From positions 310,001 through 374,000 of the forward strand of contig CP066694.1 of the NCBI GenBank assembly GCA_016432545.1: a stretch of 64,000 nt of DNA. Direction: 5' to 3'. The DNA comes from an archaeon. GTDB lineage: Archaea; Thermoproteota; Nitrososphaeria; Nitrososphaerales; Gagatemarchaeaceae. Every line of letters begins with the position of its first letter. Within the stretch, counting starts at the first letter, position 1. Under the pieces are notes generated by a model. It saw nothing but the letters and a program-made list of their open reading frames with translations, did not search any database and was not told the origin of the DNA. The position numbers were made by a program, and so were the translations under genes. Below are positions 50,002-58,328 of the stretch, in pieces.

Positions 50002-50855
50002 TTCGTGCGGTCGAACCCTTTCATCGCTGCAGGTATCCGTGAGAGTACGTCAGAGGCTGCGATGTGGAGCCCCAACTCTCGGGCTGCCTCTGCCCCGGCC
50101 GAGCCGTTGATGAAAGCGGAAGCGCAGGCGGCTTCGAAGGAGGGTACGCCCTTTGCGAGGAGTCCGGCGCATAGACCAGTGAGGACGTCACCAGTACCCC
50201 CCACGGTCATCGCGGGCGAATGGGTCTCGTTTAGGGCAGTCCTGTCCCCGTCCGTGATCACGTCGGCAGGTCCTTTGAGGAGGACTGTCAGCCCAGACTG
50301 TTTGGCGCACTTCTCGGCGGTCTTGACCCTCCCGGAAAGCTCGTCGGGCAGCTCGACGCCGAAAAGGCGGGAGAACTCGCCTGCGTGGGGGGTGACAAGC
50401 GTGCCGCGACCAAGGACCCCGAGGACCTCCGCCCTGAGGGCATCCGCGTCGAGGACCATGGAGGTCGAGGCGCTCTTCAGCTGGAGGAGGGCGGTTGCGA
50501 TTGCCCCGGCCCTTTGAGGCCCTAGGCCCGGGCCCACTGCGAAGCAATCGACCCCCTTGGTCCAGGAGAGAAGTTTTGAGACAGAGCCCCTCGTCAGTTT
50601 TCCGTCCGGGAGCGGGACCACGATCAGGTCGGGAGAGAGGGATCTTATCGAAGGGGCCACCTTGGCGGGGACGGCAGTGTAAACAAGGTCGACCCCGGAC
50701 CTGAGCGCTCCCATCGAACAGAGATAGGGGGCGCCATGGTAGAGCCAGTTTCCTCCGAGCACGCAGACAGTCCCGTTCATCCGTTTGTGGGACTTCAAGA
50801 GTCGGGGAGGTATGACCCGCGCGACGAACTCCCTGTCGATGGTCTTGGGCTCCAT
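49998..50855 (-). CDS. nnrD: ADP-dependent NAD(P)H-hydrate dehydratase
   Basis: Repairs hydrated NAD(P)H (NADHX) in an ADP- or ATP-dependent reaction. The 285-residue ribokinase-like protein has KSHKRMNGTVCVLGG, the FAVGPGLG motif, VLDADALRAE, VTPHAGEFSRLFG and the nucleotide site VGGTGDVLTGLCAGLLA. Only the NnrD domain is present; the NnrE epimerase, often fused in archaea, is absent here and not found adjacent. ATG start; the methyltransferase follows with ATGA-like overlap and the HTH-PRTase gene lies 10 bases upstream. Confidence 0.9.
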   Translation of the reverse strand: MEPKTIDREFVARVIPPRLLKSHKRMNGTVCVLGGNWLYHGAPYLCSMGALRSGVDLVYTAVPAKVAPSIRSLSPDLIVVPLPDGKLTRGSVSKLLSWTKGVDCFAVGPGLGPQRAGAIATALLQLKSASTSMVLDADALRAEVLGVLGRGTLVTPHAGEFSRLFGVELPDELSGRVKTAEKCAKQSGLTVLLKGPADVITDGDRTALNETHSPAMTVGGTGDVLTGLCAGLLAKGVPSFEAACASAFINGSAGAEAARELGLHIAASDVLSRIPAAMKGFDRTN

Positions 50856-50865
50856 CTCCGCTCGC

Positions 50866-51606
50866 CTAGTAGTTGTACCTGCGCGACTTTGGCTCCAGGT
50901 TGACTAGAGACTCGATCGGGCATGTGAGCCCGAGCCTGCCCTTGAGCTTGGGGACCGCCTGGTCGATCGAAGCTATCGCGAAGACGCCTACGATCTTCGA
51001 CTTGGCCTTTTCGGCGAGCTTTGCGAGCGCCTCGATGGTCGTCCCGGACCGCACCATGTCGTCCACGATGAGGACGTGCTCGCCCTTCTTCATGGCAGAC
51101 CTAGGGAGGTAGAGGTACTTGACCGACGACGGTGAATAGACCGCCTTCTGCTCAAGGAAGTCCTCGACCCCGAGGTCCCTCTCCGCCCTGGCCACGGCGA
51201 GCCTGACGTTGAATTCGCCCGCGACTTCGGCCGCGAGGGGGACGCCGTCCACCTCCATGGTAAGGACCCTGTCGACCCCTGCAAGGCTGAACTCGCTGTA
51301 CACTACTTTGGCTATCTGTCTGAGAAGGCCGACGTCGGAGACGACGGCACTGATGTCGTACGACCCGTCCGGTGAGACCTTCACTTCGTCGGCGACCATC
51401 TTCCTGAGAAGCCGCTCCCTGAAGGTCGCGATGAACTTCTCGGAGCGCGCGGCGCTCGGGAGGACGTGTCCGCGGACGTACCTGCTGAGGATCGGGGCCG
51501 AGAGGCCGAGGACGGCGGAGAGCTCGCGGTAGCTGTAGTTCTTCTTGAGGGTGGCCAGGAGTTCTACGGACGATACCCGCGTCTTGACGTCTGCGACCCT
51601 GGTCAA
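50866..51606 (-). CDS. HTH-phosphoribosyltransferase regulator (GfcR-like)
   Basis: A 246-residue protein from TTG 51606. Residues about 14-45 form an HTH (LLATLKKNYSYRELSAVLGLSAPILSRYVRGHVLP); residues about 90-245 form a type I phosphoribosyltransferase domain with a PRPP-binding loop HVLIVDDMVRSGTTIEAL. Archaeal relatives, such as GfcR in haloarchaea, act as transcription regulators of sugar metabolism or purine genes. The long open frame extends to 52986, but that part lies antisense-shifted inside the PMT gene and is not protein-like. Starts a minus-strand unit with nnrD and the methyltransferase. Confidence 0.8.
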   Translation of the reverse strand: MTRVADVKTRVSSVELLATLKKNYSYRELSAVLGLSAPILSRYVRGHVLPSAARSEKFIATFRERLLRKMVADEVKVSPDGSYDISAVVSDVGLLRQIAKVVYSEFSLAGVDRVLTMEVDGVPLAAEVAGEFNVRLAVARAERDLGVEDFLEQKAVYSPSSVKYLYLPRSAMKKGEHVLIVDDMVRSGTTIEALAKLAEKAKSKIVGVFAIASIDQAVPKLKGRLGLTCPIESLVNLEPKSRRYNY

Positions 51607-51674
51607 CCTGCTTCCCTGCCCACTTTGCAGGTTGGCGTAGATTAGCGTATCTCCGGCGCCCGGGATTCGACAGG

Positions 51675-53552
51675 TCAGTGTCCAAGCAGCGCCCGGAGGT
51701 AGTCGGGCAGGAAGGCCTTGACCGGGAAGTAGAGAAAGAAGATCCCGAAGGCTGCGATGACGTACAGCGCCGCCATCTTGCGGGGGAACCATTCCCTTGT
51801 GATGAAGTAACCGGCCCCAGACGCGAGGGCGGGCATGGCAGGAAGGATGTAGAAGGGATAGGTGACCCGTCCGTAGGCCATGAGGAGTAGGTAGGGAAGG
51901 TAGGACCAAAGGAACCACACTAGTATGAAGACCCCGAACCTGTCGGCCGCGACCCGGCCTGGGACGGCCCTTCGCGCCTTGTAGAGGGAGTGGACGACAA
52001 GGGGGACCCAGATGAAGACCTCCCAGACGACCAGTTGGTTGGCGACCCCGAAGTACCCCGCAGAGACCAGCCTGAGGCCGCTTGCGGCCGAGGTCGCGGT
52101 CGTCACGAGGTACTGCACGGGGGCATAGTAGACGAGCCAGTCGATCGGAAGGATTGGGGGACCCCCGGGACTGTTGGGGAACTTGCACCAGTATCCGGTG
52201 ACCGGCTGGCAAGCCAGCTGATGCGCGACTAGCGACGACCCGTACGAGAGCATGTACGCCACGTGCTGGAAGAACCAAGGAGTCCCTGACCCCAGGAGGG
52301 AGTCGTAGAGCTGGACGACCGCCACGAAGGTCAAGACTGCGGCGGCGACTGTCCCGGAGACCCGGTACGCGGCCACCCTGAGGCTCGGGGAGCGAAAGAC
52401 CAGCTCGTAGGTTGCGATTGCGGCGAGCGCGAAGAGGGCCGTTTCCTTTGAGAGTGCGGCGAGCCCGAAGAACAATCCTGACGCCATGTAGTTGTCGATT
52501 CTCCAGACCTTCCCCGGCTTGAAGTAGAGGACCAGTCCGACCAGGGAGAAGAAGACAGAGGGGACGTCTATCAGAGCCGCGGAGGAGTGGACGAAGAACA
52601 GGGTGTCGGAGGCGAAGAGGAGGGTCGAGAAGTACGAGAGGGCCCGGTTCCTGGTCAGCAGGTAGACGAGGACGAAGAGGAGGGGGATGCTCAGTGTGCC
52701 GAGGATCACGTTGGGGAGCCTCCATCCGAGGTCGTCCAACCCGAGGACGGCGATTCCTCCCGCGATCAGCGCCTTTGCCAGGGGCGGGTGTTCCATGTTG
52801 CAGTTGTCCGCGTAGGGCGCGCACTGGGCCCCCGACAGGATGGCCTGCGCGGCCGGAACGTAGTAGGTCTCGTCCATTATGCACCCGTAGACCCCGCGGC
52901 GGTCGCCTTCTTCGGGGACGTGGTAGCAAGTCAGGTAGTCGTAGCTGACCGCGACCGTCGATGCCGGAGAAGCGGTCACGTGCCACGTCCCTTCGGTGGA
53001 CGTCGCGAACCCGAGCAGGTAGGCGCTAGGGGGCTGGACTGGGTACTCGAAGGTGGGCCCGGGGGAGAGCCTCTGAGGGTCGAGGGCCTGGCCGTCCAGG
53101 GTGACGGCCACCCTGCCAATCGCGTTGGACCCGGTGTCCTGCACCACCACGGTCAGCTCGGAGCCGAATAGAGTGGTCGTGACAGAGACGTGCGAGTCGG
53201 AAAACGAAGTTCCTGGCTGCCCTGACACTTCGCCGGCGACTGAAGTAGGTGGCGAGTTGACGATGTACAGGTGGGCGGCGAGTACGCACAGGGCGATGAC
53301 CGCGAGGACGGCGTAGGGGCGCCTCCACGCCGGTGCACGGGTCCAGAGGACCACGGACCATGCGAAGAAGGCGGCGAGTCCCGACGCCGCAGCGGAGACA
53401 GCGGAGATCTGCGCCACAGCCACGAGGACCTGGCTCGGGGACCTTGCGTTGATTGAGAGGAAGACCACCAAGAGCGCGATGGATGCTCCGGAGAGGCCTG
53501 TCGAAGCGCGCCCGACGAACCTCGCCTTCGGACCGGCGCCTGAGGCAGTCAT
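51675..53552 (-). CDS. GT39/PMT-family protein O-mannosyltransferase-like
   Basis: A 625-residue polytopic membrane protein. After about two N-terminal helices and a 110-residue exterior domain come the family motifs: CIMDETYYVPAAQA (catalytic Asp-Glu) near 223-236, NMEHPPLAKALIAGG, then about ten helices with ALSKETALFALAAI. It would transfer a sugar from a polyprenyl phosphate to exterior protein or lipid; the DPM1-like gene at 0.8 kb could make the donor. ATG 53552 lies 25 nt from a TATA-like box shared with the divergent tgtA. The exterior insert before DETYY is unusually long. Confidence 0.87.
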   Translation of the reverse strand: MTASGAGPKARFVGRASTGLSGASIALLVVFLSINARSPSQVLVAVAQISAVSAAASGLAAFFAWSVVLWTRAPAWRRPYAVLAVIALCVLAAHLYIVNSPPTSVAGEVSGQPGTSFSDSHVSVTTTLFGSELTVVVQDTGSNAIGRVAVTLDGQALDPQRLSPGPTFEYPVQPPSAYLLGFATSTEGTWHVTASPASTVAVSYDYLTCYHVPEEGDRRGVYGCIMDETYYVPAAQAILSGAQCAPYADNCNMEHPPLAKALIAGGIAVLGLDDLGWRLPNVILGTLSIPLLFVLVYLLTRNRALSYFSTLLFASDTLFFVHSSAALIDVPSVFFSLVGLVLYFKPGKVWRIDNYMASGLFFGLAALSKETALFALAAIATYELVFRSPSLRVAAYRVSGTVAAAVLTFVAVVQLYDSLLGSGTPWFFQHVAYMLSYGSSLVAHQLACQPVTGYWCKFPNSPGGPPILPIDWLVYYAPVQYLVTTATSAASGLRLVSAGYFGVANQLVVWEVFIWVPLVVHSLYKARRAVPGRVAADRFGVFILVWFLWSYLPYLLLMAYGRVTYPFYILPAMPALASGAGYFITREWFPRKMAALYVIAAFGIFFLYFPVKAFLPDYLRALLGH

Positions 53553-53572
53553 GGATTTTGGTCGCGAAGAGC

Positions 53573-53582
53573 GGATTTAAGA
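53573..53582. promoter_or_regulatory. TATA box shared by PMT-like gene and tgtA
   Basis: ggatttaaga, centred at 53577, lies 25 nt from ATG 53552 on the minus strand and 25 nt from GTG 53602 on the plus strand; near-symmetric spacing suggests bidirectional use. Confidence 0.5.
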
Positions 53583-53601
53583 TTGAACGGCGGGGCGCCG
53601 G

Positions 53602-55077
53602 GTGACTGTGGGCTTCACATTCGAGGTAAAGGAGAGTGACGGATGGGGGAGGCTCGGCTCCCTCAGGGTCGGGGGGAAGGTCTTGGAGACCCCGTGCCTT
53701 CTACCGGTAATCCACCCCGTCCGGCAGGCTGTCCCGGTCTCTGAGCTCCGTGCCATGGGCTTCGAGGGTCTGATGACGAATTCCTACATCATGTACTCTA
53801 GGCTCCGGCAGGAGTCCGCAGAGAAGGGCATCCACAGCCTGTTGGGGTTCGACGGGGTCTTCATGACAGATTCCGGCGGATATCAGGCCCTCGAATACGG
53901 GGACCTGGGGTTGAGCTACAGGGACTCGGCGGCCTTCCAGTCGGCGATCGGGTCCGAGTTTGCTGTGACGCTCGACAGGCCGACGGGATATCCTCAGAGC
54001 CGTGGAGTGGCGAGAGAAACGGTGGAGTACAGCCTCTCGAACGCCAAGGCAACTCTGGCTGACTTCGGCCAGGGTACGGGCACCAACTGGGTGGGGCCGA
54101 TCCAGGGAGGGCTGTATTCGGACCTCGTCAGGGCGTCGGCTCGGGAGCTCGCGCGCTCCGGGTTCCAGTTCCTCGCGCTGGGGAGCCCGGTGCAGGTGAT
54201 GGAGAGCTACATGTTCGCGGACCTCGTGAGGATGATCGTCGCCGCGAAGAAGGCTGTGCCCTATTCCTTGCCCATGCACCTGTTCGGGGCGGGACATCCG
54301 CTGACGACCCCGTTGGCTGTGGCGCTTGGTTGCGATACGTTCGATTCCGCTAGCTACATCCTCTTCGCCAAGAAGGGCAGGTACATGACAAGGAGCGGGG
54401 TCCTCGCGCTGGAGTCGATGAAGTCTCTCCCCTGCGGATGCATGGCCTGCAGCAGGACAGACATCAGGGACCTTCTCGACATGGAGTCGGCCGAGAGGGT
54501 CAAGGCAGTCGCGGTCCACAACCTGAGCACCATCAGAGACGAGGTGAACATGTGCAGGGAGGCGATCTCGGAGGGAAGGCTCTGGGACCTCGTCGAAGAG
54601 AAGTCCATGGCTCACCCGAGGCTGAGAGAGGCGTTCAGAGAGTTCGCGAAGCACTCAGGAGACTTTGTCGAAGGGACCCCTCCTATCAAGGACCGGGGCC
54701 TATTTGTAAGAAGCGAGGAGGACCAAAGGCGGCCGGAGCTGGTCGGTGCTAGAGCCAGGCTGGGCAGGGCCCTACGACCGTCATCAGGGAAAGCGGTCGT
54801 GATCGAGCGAGGGAGCGGGAAGGGACTTCGCCCCAGGGCGCCCCCTGGGGTTGACCGTTATCTCGTCCACCCGGTGCTCGGGGCGTTCCCAGAGGAGCTG
54901 GAGTTTGTGTATCCCTTCACACAGACGGTCGCCGAGTCTGAGCCTGAAGGGGAGGCGAAGGAGGCTCTCAAAGCCCTGCGGGCGATGGGATACAGCAGGG
55001 TTAGCTTTGGACGGTCGTCAAAGAGCAAGGTCAGGAGTAGACGGACCCGGTCGGGCGCTTCTCCTTCTCCTCGATGA
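53602..55077 (+). CDS. tgtA: Archaeosine tRNA-guanine(15) transglycosylase, PUA-less
   Basis: Inserts preQ0 at G15 of tRNAs, the first step to archaeosine. The 491-residue protein has FMTDSGGYQALEYGD (catalytic Asp region), QGGLYSDLVRASAREL, and the zinc site CGCMACSRTD followed by His. The catalytic TIM barrel and a C1-type domain are present, but a C-terminal PUA domain, usual in euryarchaeal ArcTGT of about 580 residues, is missing; it ends in a basic tail (SKSKVRSRRTRSG). GTG start, probably leaderless. Its last 47 bases overlap the convergent PAC2 gene. Confidence 0.9.
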   Translation: MTVGFTFEVKESDGWGRLGSLRVGGKVLETPCLLPVIHPVRQAVPVSELRAMGFEGLMTNSYIMYSRLRQESAEKGIHSLLGFDGVFMTDSGGYQALEYGDLGLSYRDSAAFQSAIGSEFAVTLDRPTGYPQSRGVARETVEYSLSNAKATLADFGQGTGTNWVGPIQGGLYSDLVRASARELARSGFQFLALGSPVQVMESYMFADLVRMIVAAKKAVPYSLPMHLFGAGHPLTTPLAVALGCDTFDSASYILFAKKGRYMTRSGVLALESMKSLPCGCMACSRTDIRDLLDMESAERVKAVAVHNLSTIRDEVNMCREAISEGRLWDLVEEKSMAHPRLREAFREFAKHSGDFVEGTPPIKDRGLFVRSEEDQRRPELVGARARLGRALRPSSGKAVVIERGSGKGLRPRAPPGVDRYLVHPVLGAFPEELEFVYPFTQTVAESEPEGEAKEALKALRAMGYSRVSFGRSSKSKVRSRRTRSGASPSPR

Positions 55078-55726
55078 GCTTCAGTTCGCCCTCTATGACT
55101 TCTGCTCCCTTGATCAGCGGGGTGGTGTTGGCTTGGAAGTTGTACCGCCTCGAGAGAAAGTCCACGGCGACCGCGGCTGCCCTGGGGTCCACCCTTTCGG
55201 TGTTAGAGTAGGCGAGCACCGCAAGGGCAGGGAACGAATGCATTTCAAAGGTGTTGAGCAGGGATGCGACCGGGCCCACGATCATCCGGTCCTCCTCGAA
55301 GACCGGCTCGCCAGGGACGCCCCCTCTCTCTGCGAGAGTGCTCGTCATCGCGATCTTGTACTGGCGGTCGTCGTTCCTGAGGGACTCGTCGAGGCCCCCC
55401 ACCAGGGCGACCTCTTTCACGCCCGACATCAGCACCCACTCGGCGAGGTCTCGGTAGAACTCGTTCTCCTTCTCCCGCACAGGAGACACCTCGGCCTTCA
55501 GCATCGCCAGGTCCCCGGCCACGTAGACCTCGTACGGGGTCGCGATTCGCCCCTCCGACTGCGATGTGACCGCTGGCGCATGCTCGTAGTCGATGAAGAG
55601 CGACCTCTTCGCTTTGAGCTCGTTGATCAGGAACTTGACGGTCCAGTACCCAGTGGCGCCGATCCCGTGGAAGCCCGCTATCAGAGTGCCGCTTTCGAGC
55701 TTCGCACCTTCAGGAAGGACCCGCAT
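55031..55726 (-). CDS. PAC2-family protein (proteasome-assembly-chaperone-like)
   Basis: A 231-residue protein with GTLIAGFHGIGATGYWTVKFLI at the N-terminus, APAVTSQSEG and a later SNTERVDPRAAAVAVDFLSRRYNF, matching the archaeal PAC2 family. Eukaryotic PAC2 helps proteasome assembly; archaeal members are of unknown function. Domain fold is alpha/beta with a helical end and an acidic C-terminus. ATG start; convergent with tgtA and sharing 47 bases with it. Confidence 0.82.
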   Translation of the reverse strand: MRVLPEGAKLESGTLIAGFHGIGATGYWTVKFLINELKAKRSLFIDYEHAPAVTSQSEGRIATPYEVYVAGDLAMLKAEVSPVREKENEFYRDLAEWVLMSGVKEVALVGGLDESLRNDDRQYKIAMTSTLAERGGVPGEPVFEEDRMIVGPVASLLNTFEMHSFPALAVLAYSNTERVDPRAAAVAVDFLSRRYNFQANTTPLIKGAEVIEGELKLIEEKEKRPTGSVYS

Positions 55727-55759
55727 TTGACCTCTGGAGACCCTGAGATTTGCCGGTCT

Positions 55760-58186
55760 TTAAGCTGCGCCGACCGGAGGGGGCGAGGCTGACGGGACTG
55801 CGGGGTTCTCCCGACCTTCCTTCCTGCGGCTGGTCAAGAGTAGGTACAGGGTGGCCAGGAGGAGCACCACCGAGATGACCAGCATGACTGCGATCAGATT
55901 CAATGTGCTGGCCGGGCCGGATATGGCCCTGGAGATCTGAGAGTCAACTGCGGCGAAAGATGTCAGGAGGCTCGAGTTGAACGCGGCAAGCTCATCGGTG
56001 ACTGAAGCCTGCAAGTCCCCCACCGATGTTCCCAAGGCCGATATCTGAGACGAAAGAGCCGCCTGGGCGCCTGTGACCGACTGGTTGAGAGATGCGACTG
56101 CGAGCGAGAGGCCCTGAAGGGCGGCGAGGATTCCCGAAACCGAGACCTGCCCGACGGCGAGGTTGGCGGTGGCGTACGTGCCCTTTGCGTCCTTTGCCAC
56201 CACAGTGTAGACCCTGCTCTGCAGGTTGGGCACGGAGAAGTTGCCCGCGACAGCCCCGGTAGGGCCGACTGTCCCGTTCGCGAGGACCACCTGTACGCCG
56301 CTCCAGTCGAGGGAGAGCCCGAAGGCCGACCCGGGGTCAAGTCCGAGGACTGAGTACGGGACGACGTCGCCGGGCGCGGCGTCAGCGGCAGCGGGGCCGA
56401 GGGTCAATTCCGGGGGCGACTCCGGCACCCACCCGAGGTACGGGTCTGCCTGAAGCGTGCCGCCTTCCGACTTGTAGTTGCCAGTGAAGAGCACGTAGAC
56501 CCTTCCCTGGCCGGCGGCCGCGGTCATGTAGTCTCCGAACTGGGGGACGACTAAGGCCCCGCCGAAGGTCCTCGCGTAGTTGAAGAGAGATGGGTCTGAG
56601 TCAGGCTCGTCGGAGACCGGGGTAAGGCGGAGCTCGGCGAAGTTCTGGCCTCCGTCCTTGGAGACAGATACGACTACGTCGACCCTGTGGTCGAAGGGGT
56701 CGAACTTCGTAGTGTAGTAGGCGACCGCGACTGCCCCTGTGTCTGGGTCGACGGAGATCGAAGGCTGGATGACTACGGCCCTGTCGGAGATCGAGGAGGG
56801 GCTCGACCAGTCGGCCCCACGGTCCGTGGAAGTCATGAAGAAGACTTCGGACGCGCCGCAGTTTCCGGGGTTGTCGGAGGGGAGCAGGACGTCCTGGAAG
56901 TCGTAGAATGCGCCGCTGACACAGAGCGGAATCGCGAAGTAAAGGGTGGAGGGAGAGCCGGAGGAGTCGGGCGCCAAGGAGAACTCAGAGGAGGCCCTGA
57001 ACTGCTCGGTGGCGAAGCCCACGATCGCTGAGTACCCGGGGAGGTCGGAGCCCACCCCCATGAAGCTCATGATAGGGTGCACAGTCCCGAAGGAAGCCCC
57101 GCCCGCGGCCGAGAGGCGAGACTGGCAGTCCACAGGGCCGAAGGTGCTGGCTGTGCCGAAGTTGCACCAGGCGACGTAGACAGTGCCGTCTGTGGCGACA
57201 ACAGGGGTCGCGAAGTCGGCGTACGGGTCGGGCCCGGAGACAAGAGGGGAGGCCCCTCCCGACAGCATGGTGCATGAGAGGCTGGGTGTGCACCGGGCAA
57301 GGTAGGAGCCGCTTCGCCCGTCGGAGAAGAAATGGTTCCAGGCTACGTAGACAGAGCCAAAGAACGGGGATGCCTGGTCGAGGTCGACTGCGATTGCGTC
57401 CTTGTCTTCGAAGGAGGTGGTGCCGCAGATCCCTGTGGCCGGGCACTGGTACGTCAGGTTGGCGTAGATGAGCTTGGTGGACCAGCAGGAGTTGGTGGAG
57501 GGGGTTGCCAGATGTGTGGCGCAGGAGTTGCTGGGGTCCCACAGATTGGAGTTGGACTTTGCGAGCATCACTCCGTTCGCCCCCGAGTCTGGGTCGATCG
57601 CAAGAGAGCCGTAGTAGAAGACGCCGCCAGGGCCTGCCGCGAGCGAGGGGTCTCCCCAGGAAACGAGGAATCCCGGCCCGCTAATTGAGGAGGTCAGGTT
57701 CTTCTCTGTGACGGATATCCCTGGGATGTCGTCGCTCTTCAATAGCGTAGATCCGCCGTCCGCGGAGGTCGTGAATCCGCTGACCGACTTTGTGTAGCCG
57801 TCTGGGCAGTCGGCGAACCTGAGGGAGGGACAGAAGAAGTAGCGCCCGTCGTTGAACCCGCCAACTATGTGAGAAGCGTTCGAAGGGTCCAGGGCCAGGG
57901 TCGTCTCGGACTGTGGAGTGTAGCTCGAGTCGTTGATGAAGCGGGTGAGAGAGACTGGGACGGACAGCGAGGAGGCGAGGTTGGACGAGCCGGTGGGGTA
58001 AACGAGCGACTCCCCGGCTACGTGCGACCGGGCGACGGCCACGATACCCATCTGCGACAAGGGAGCATGGTAGACGGACGCGGCCCCAGGGTTGTATGAC
58101 ACACCCGTCGGTGTGCCCGCGGCAGGGGCCAAGGGGACGAGGAAGAGCAATGCGATCGCGATGGCGGGGAGTGGCCGCGCGTTCAA
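55760..58186 (-). CDS. Large secreted BNR/sialidase-like propeller protein with C-terminal membrane helix
   Basis: From TTG 58186 the protein has 808 residues. An N-terminal hydrophobic core (AIAIALLFLVPLAPAAG) is a signal peptide. Residues about 60-590 hold repeated propeller blades with Asp-box-like turns (TSADGGSTLL, TSTDRGADWSS, VSKDGGQNFAEL) and many cysteines (probably disulfides). Then a beta-sandwich-like region, a heptad-containing coil (about 690-770: LQGLSLAVASLNQSVTG...) and a C-terminal helix with a basic end. It is likely a cell-surface protein; enzymatic activity cannot be assigned. TATA-like at 58212-58222. Confidence 0.8.
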   Translation of the reverse strand: MNARPLPAIAIALLFLVPLAPAAGTPTGVSYNPGAASVYHAPLSQMGIVAVARSHVAGESLVYPTGSSNLASSLSVPVSLTRFINDSSYTPQSETTLALDPSNASHIVGGFNDGRYFFCPSLRFADCPDGYTKSVSGFTTSADGGSTLLKSDDIPGISVTEKNLTSSISGPGFLVSWGDPSLAAGPGGVFYYGSLAIDPDSGANGVMLAKSNSNLWDPSNSCATHLATPSTNSCWSTKLIYANLTYQCPATGICGTTSFEDKDAIAVDLDQASPFFGSVYVAWNHFFSDGRSGSYLARCTPSLSCTMLSGGASPLVSGPDPYADFATPVVATDGTVYVAWCNFGTASTFGPVDCQSRLSAAGGASFGTVHPIMSFMGVGSDLPGYSAIVGFATEQFRASSEFSLAPDSSGSPSTLYFAIPLCVSGAFYDFQDVLLPSDNPGNCGASEVFFMTSTDRGADWSSPSSISDRAVVIQPSISVDPDTGAVAVAYYTTKFDPFDHRVDVVVSVSKDGGQNFAELRLTPVSDEPDSDPSLFNYARTFGGALVVPQFGDYMTAAAGQGRVYVLFTGNYKSEGGTLQADPYLGWVPESPPELTLGPAAADAAPGDVVPYSVLGLDPGSAFGLSLDWSGVQVVLANGTVGPTGAVAGNFSVPNLQSRVYTVVAKDAKGTYATANLAVGQVSVSGILAALQGLSLAVASLNQSVTGAQAALSSQISALGTSVGDLQASVTDELAAFNSSLLTSFAAVDSQISRAISGPASTLNLIAVMLVISVVLLLATLYLLLTSRRKEGRENPAVPSASPPPVGAA

Positions 58187-58211
58187 AGTTGTCAGCCGCC
58201 GGCGAGGACGC

Positions 58212-58222
58212 CTGATATAAGG
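58212..58222 (-). promoter_or_regulatory. TATA box of the large surface propeller gene
   Basis: On the minus strand it reads ccttatatcag, centred about 31 nt before TTG 58186; it sets the start after the signal-peptide-free part of the longer frame. Confidence 0.5.
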
Positions 58223-58282
58223 TCGGTTGGAGATTGGGACTTCGAGTTCTAGGAAGACCTCCGACCGATTCCGCGGGGAAAC

Positions 58283-58290
58283 CCTTAAAG
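58283..58290 (+). promoter_or_regulatory. TATA-like box of the beta-CASP nuclease operon
   Basis: ccttaaag about 42 nt before TTG 58329; the divergent propeller promoter lies about 70 bp away, so the two are independent. Confidence 0.4.
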
Positions 58291-58328
58291 ACAAAGCGAA
58301 AAGCGCGCTATTCAAAGAGTTTCGAATA

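Noticed and set aside
51607-52986. Open frame continuing upstream of the HTH-phosphoribosyltransferase, giving a 706-residue protein
   Set aside because: The added part lies within the PMT-like gene in another frame and is Arg/Pro/Gly-rich low-complexity, typical for a shadow in GC-rich DNA; the HTH start and a TATA-like element fit TTG 51606.
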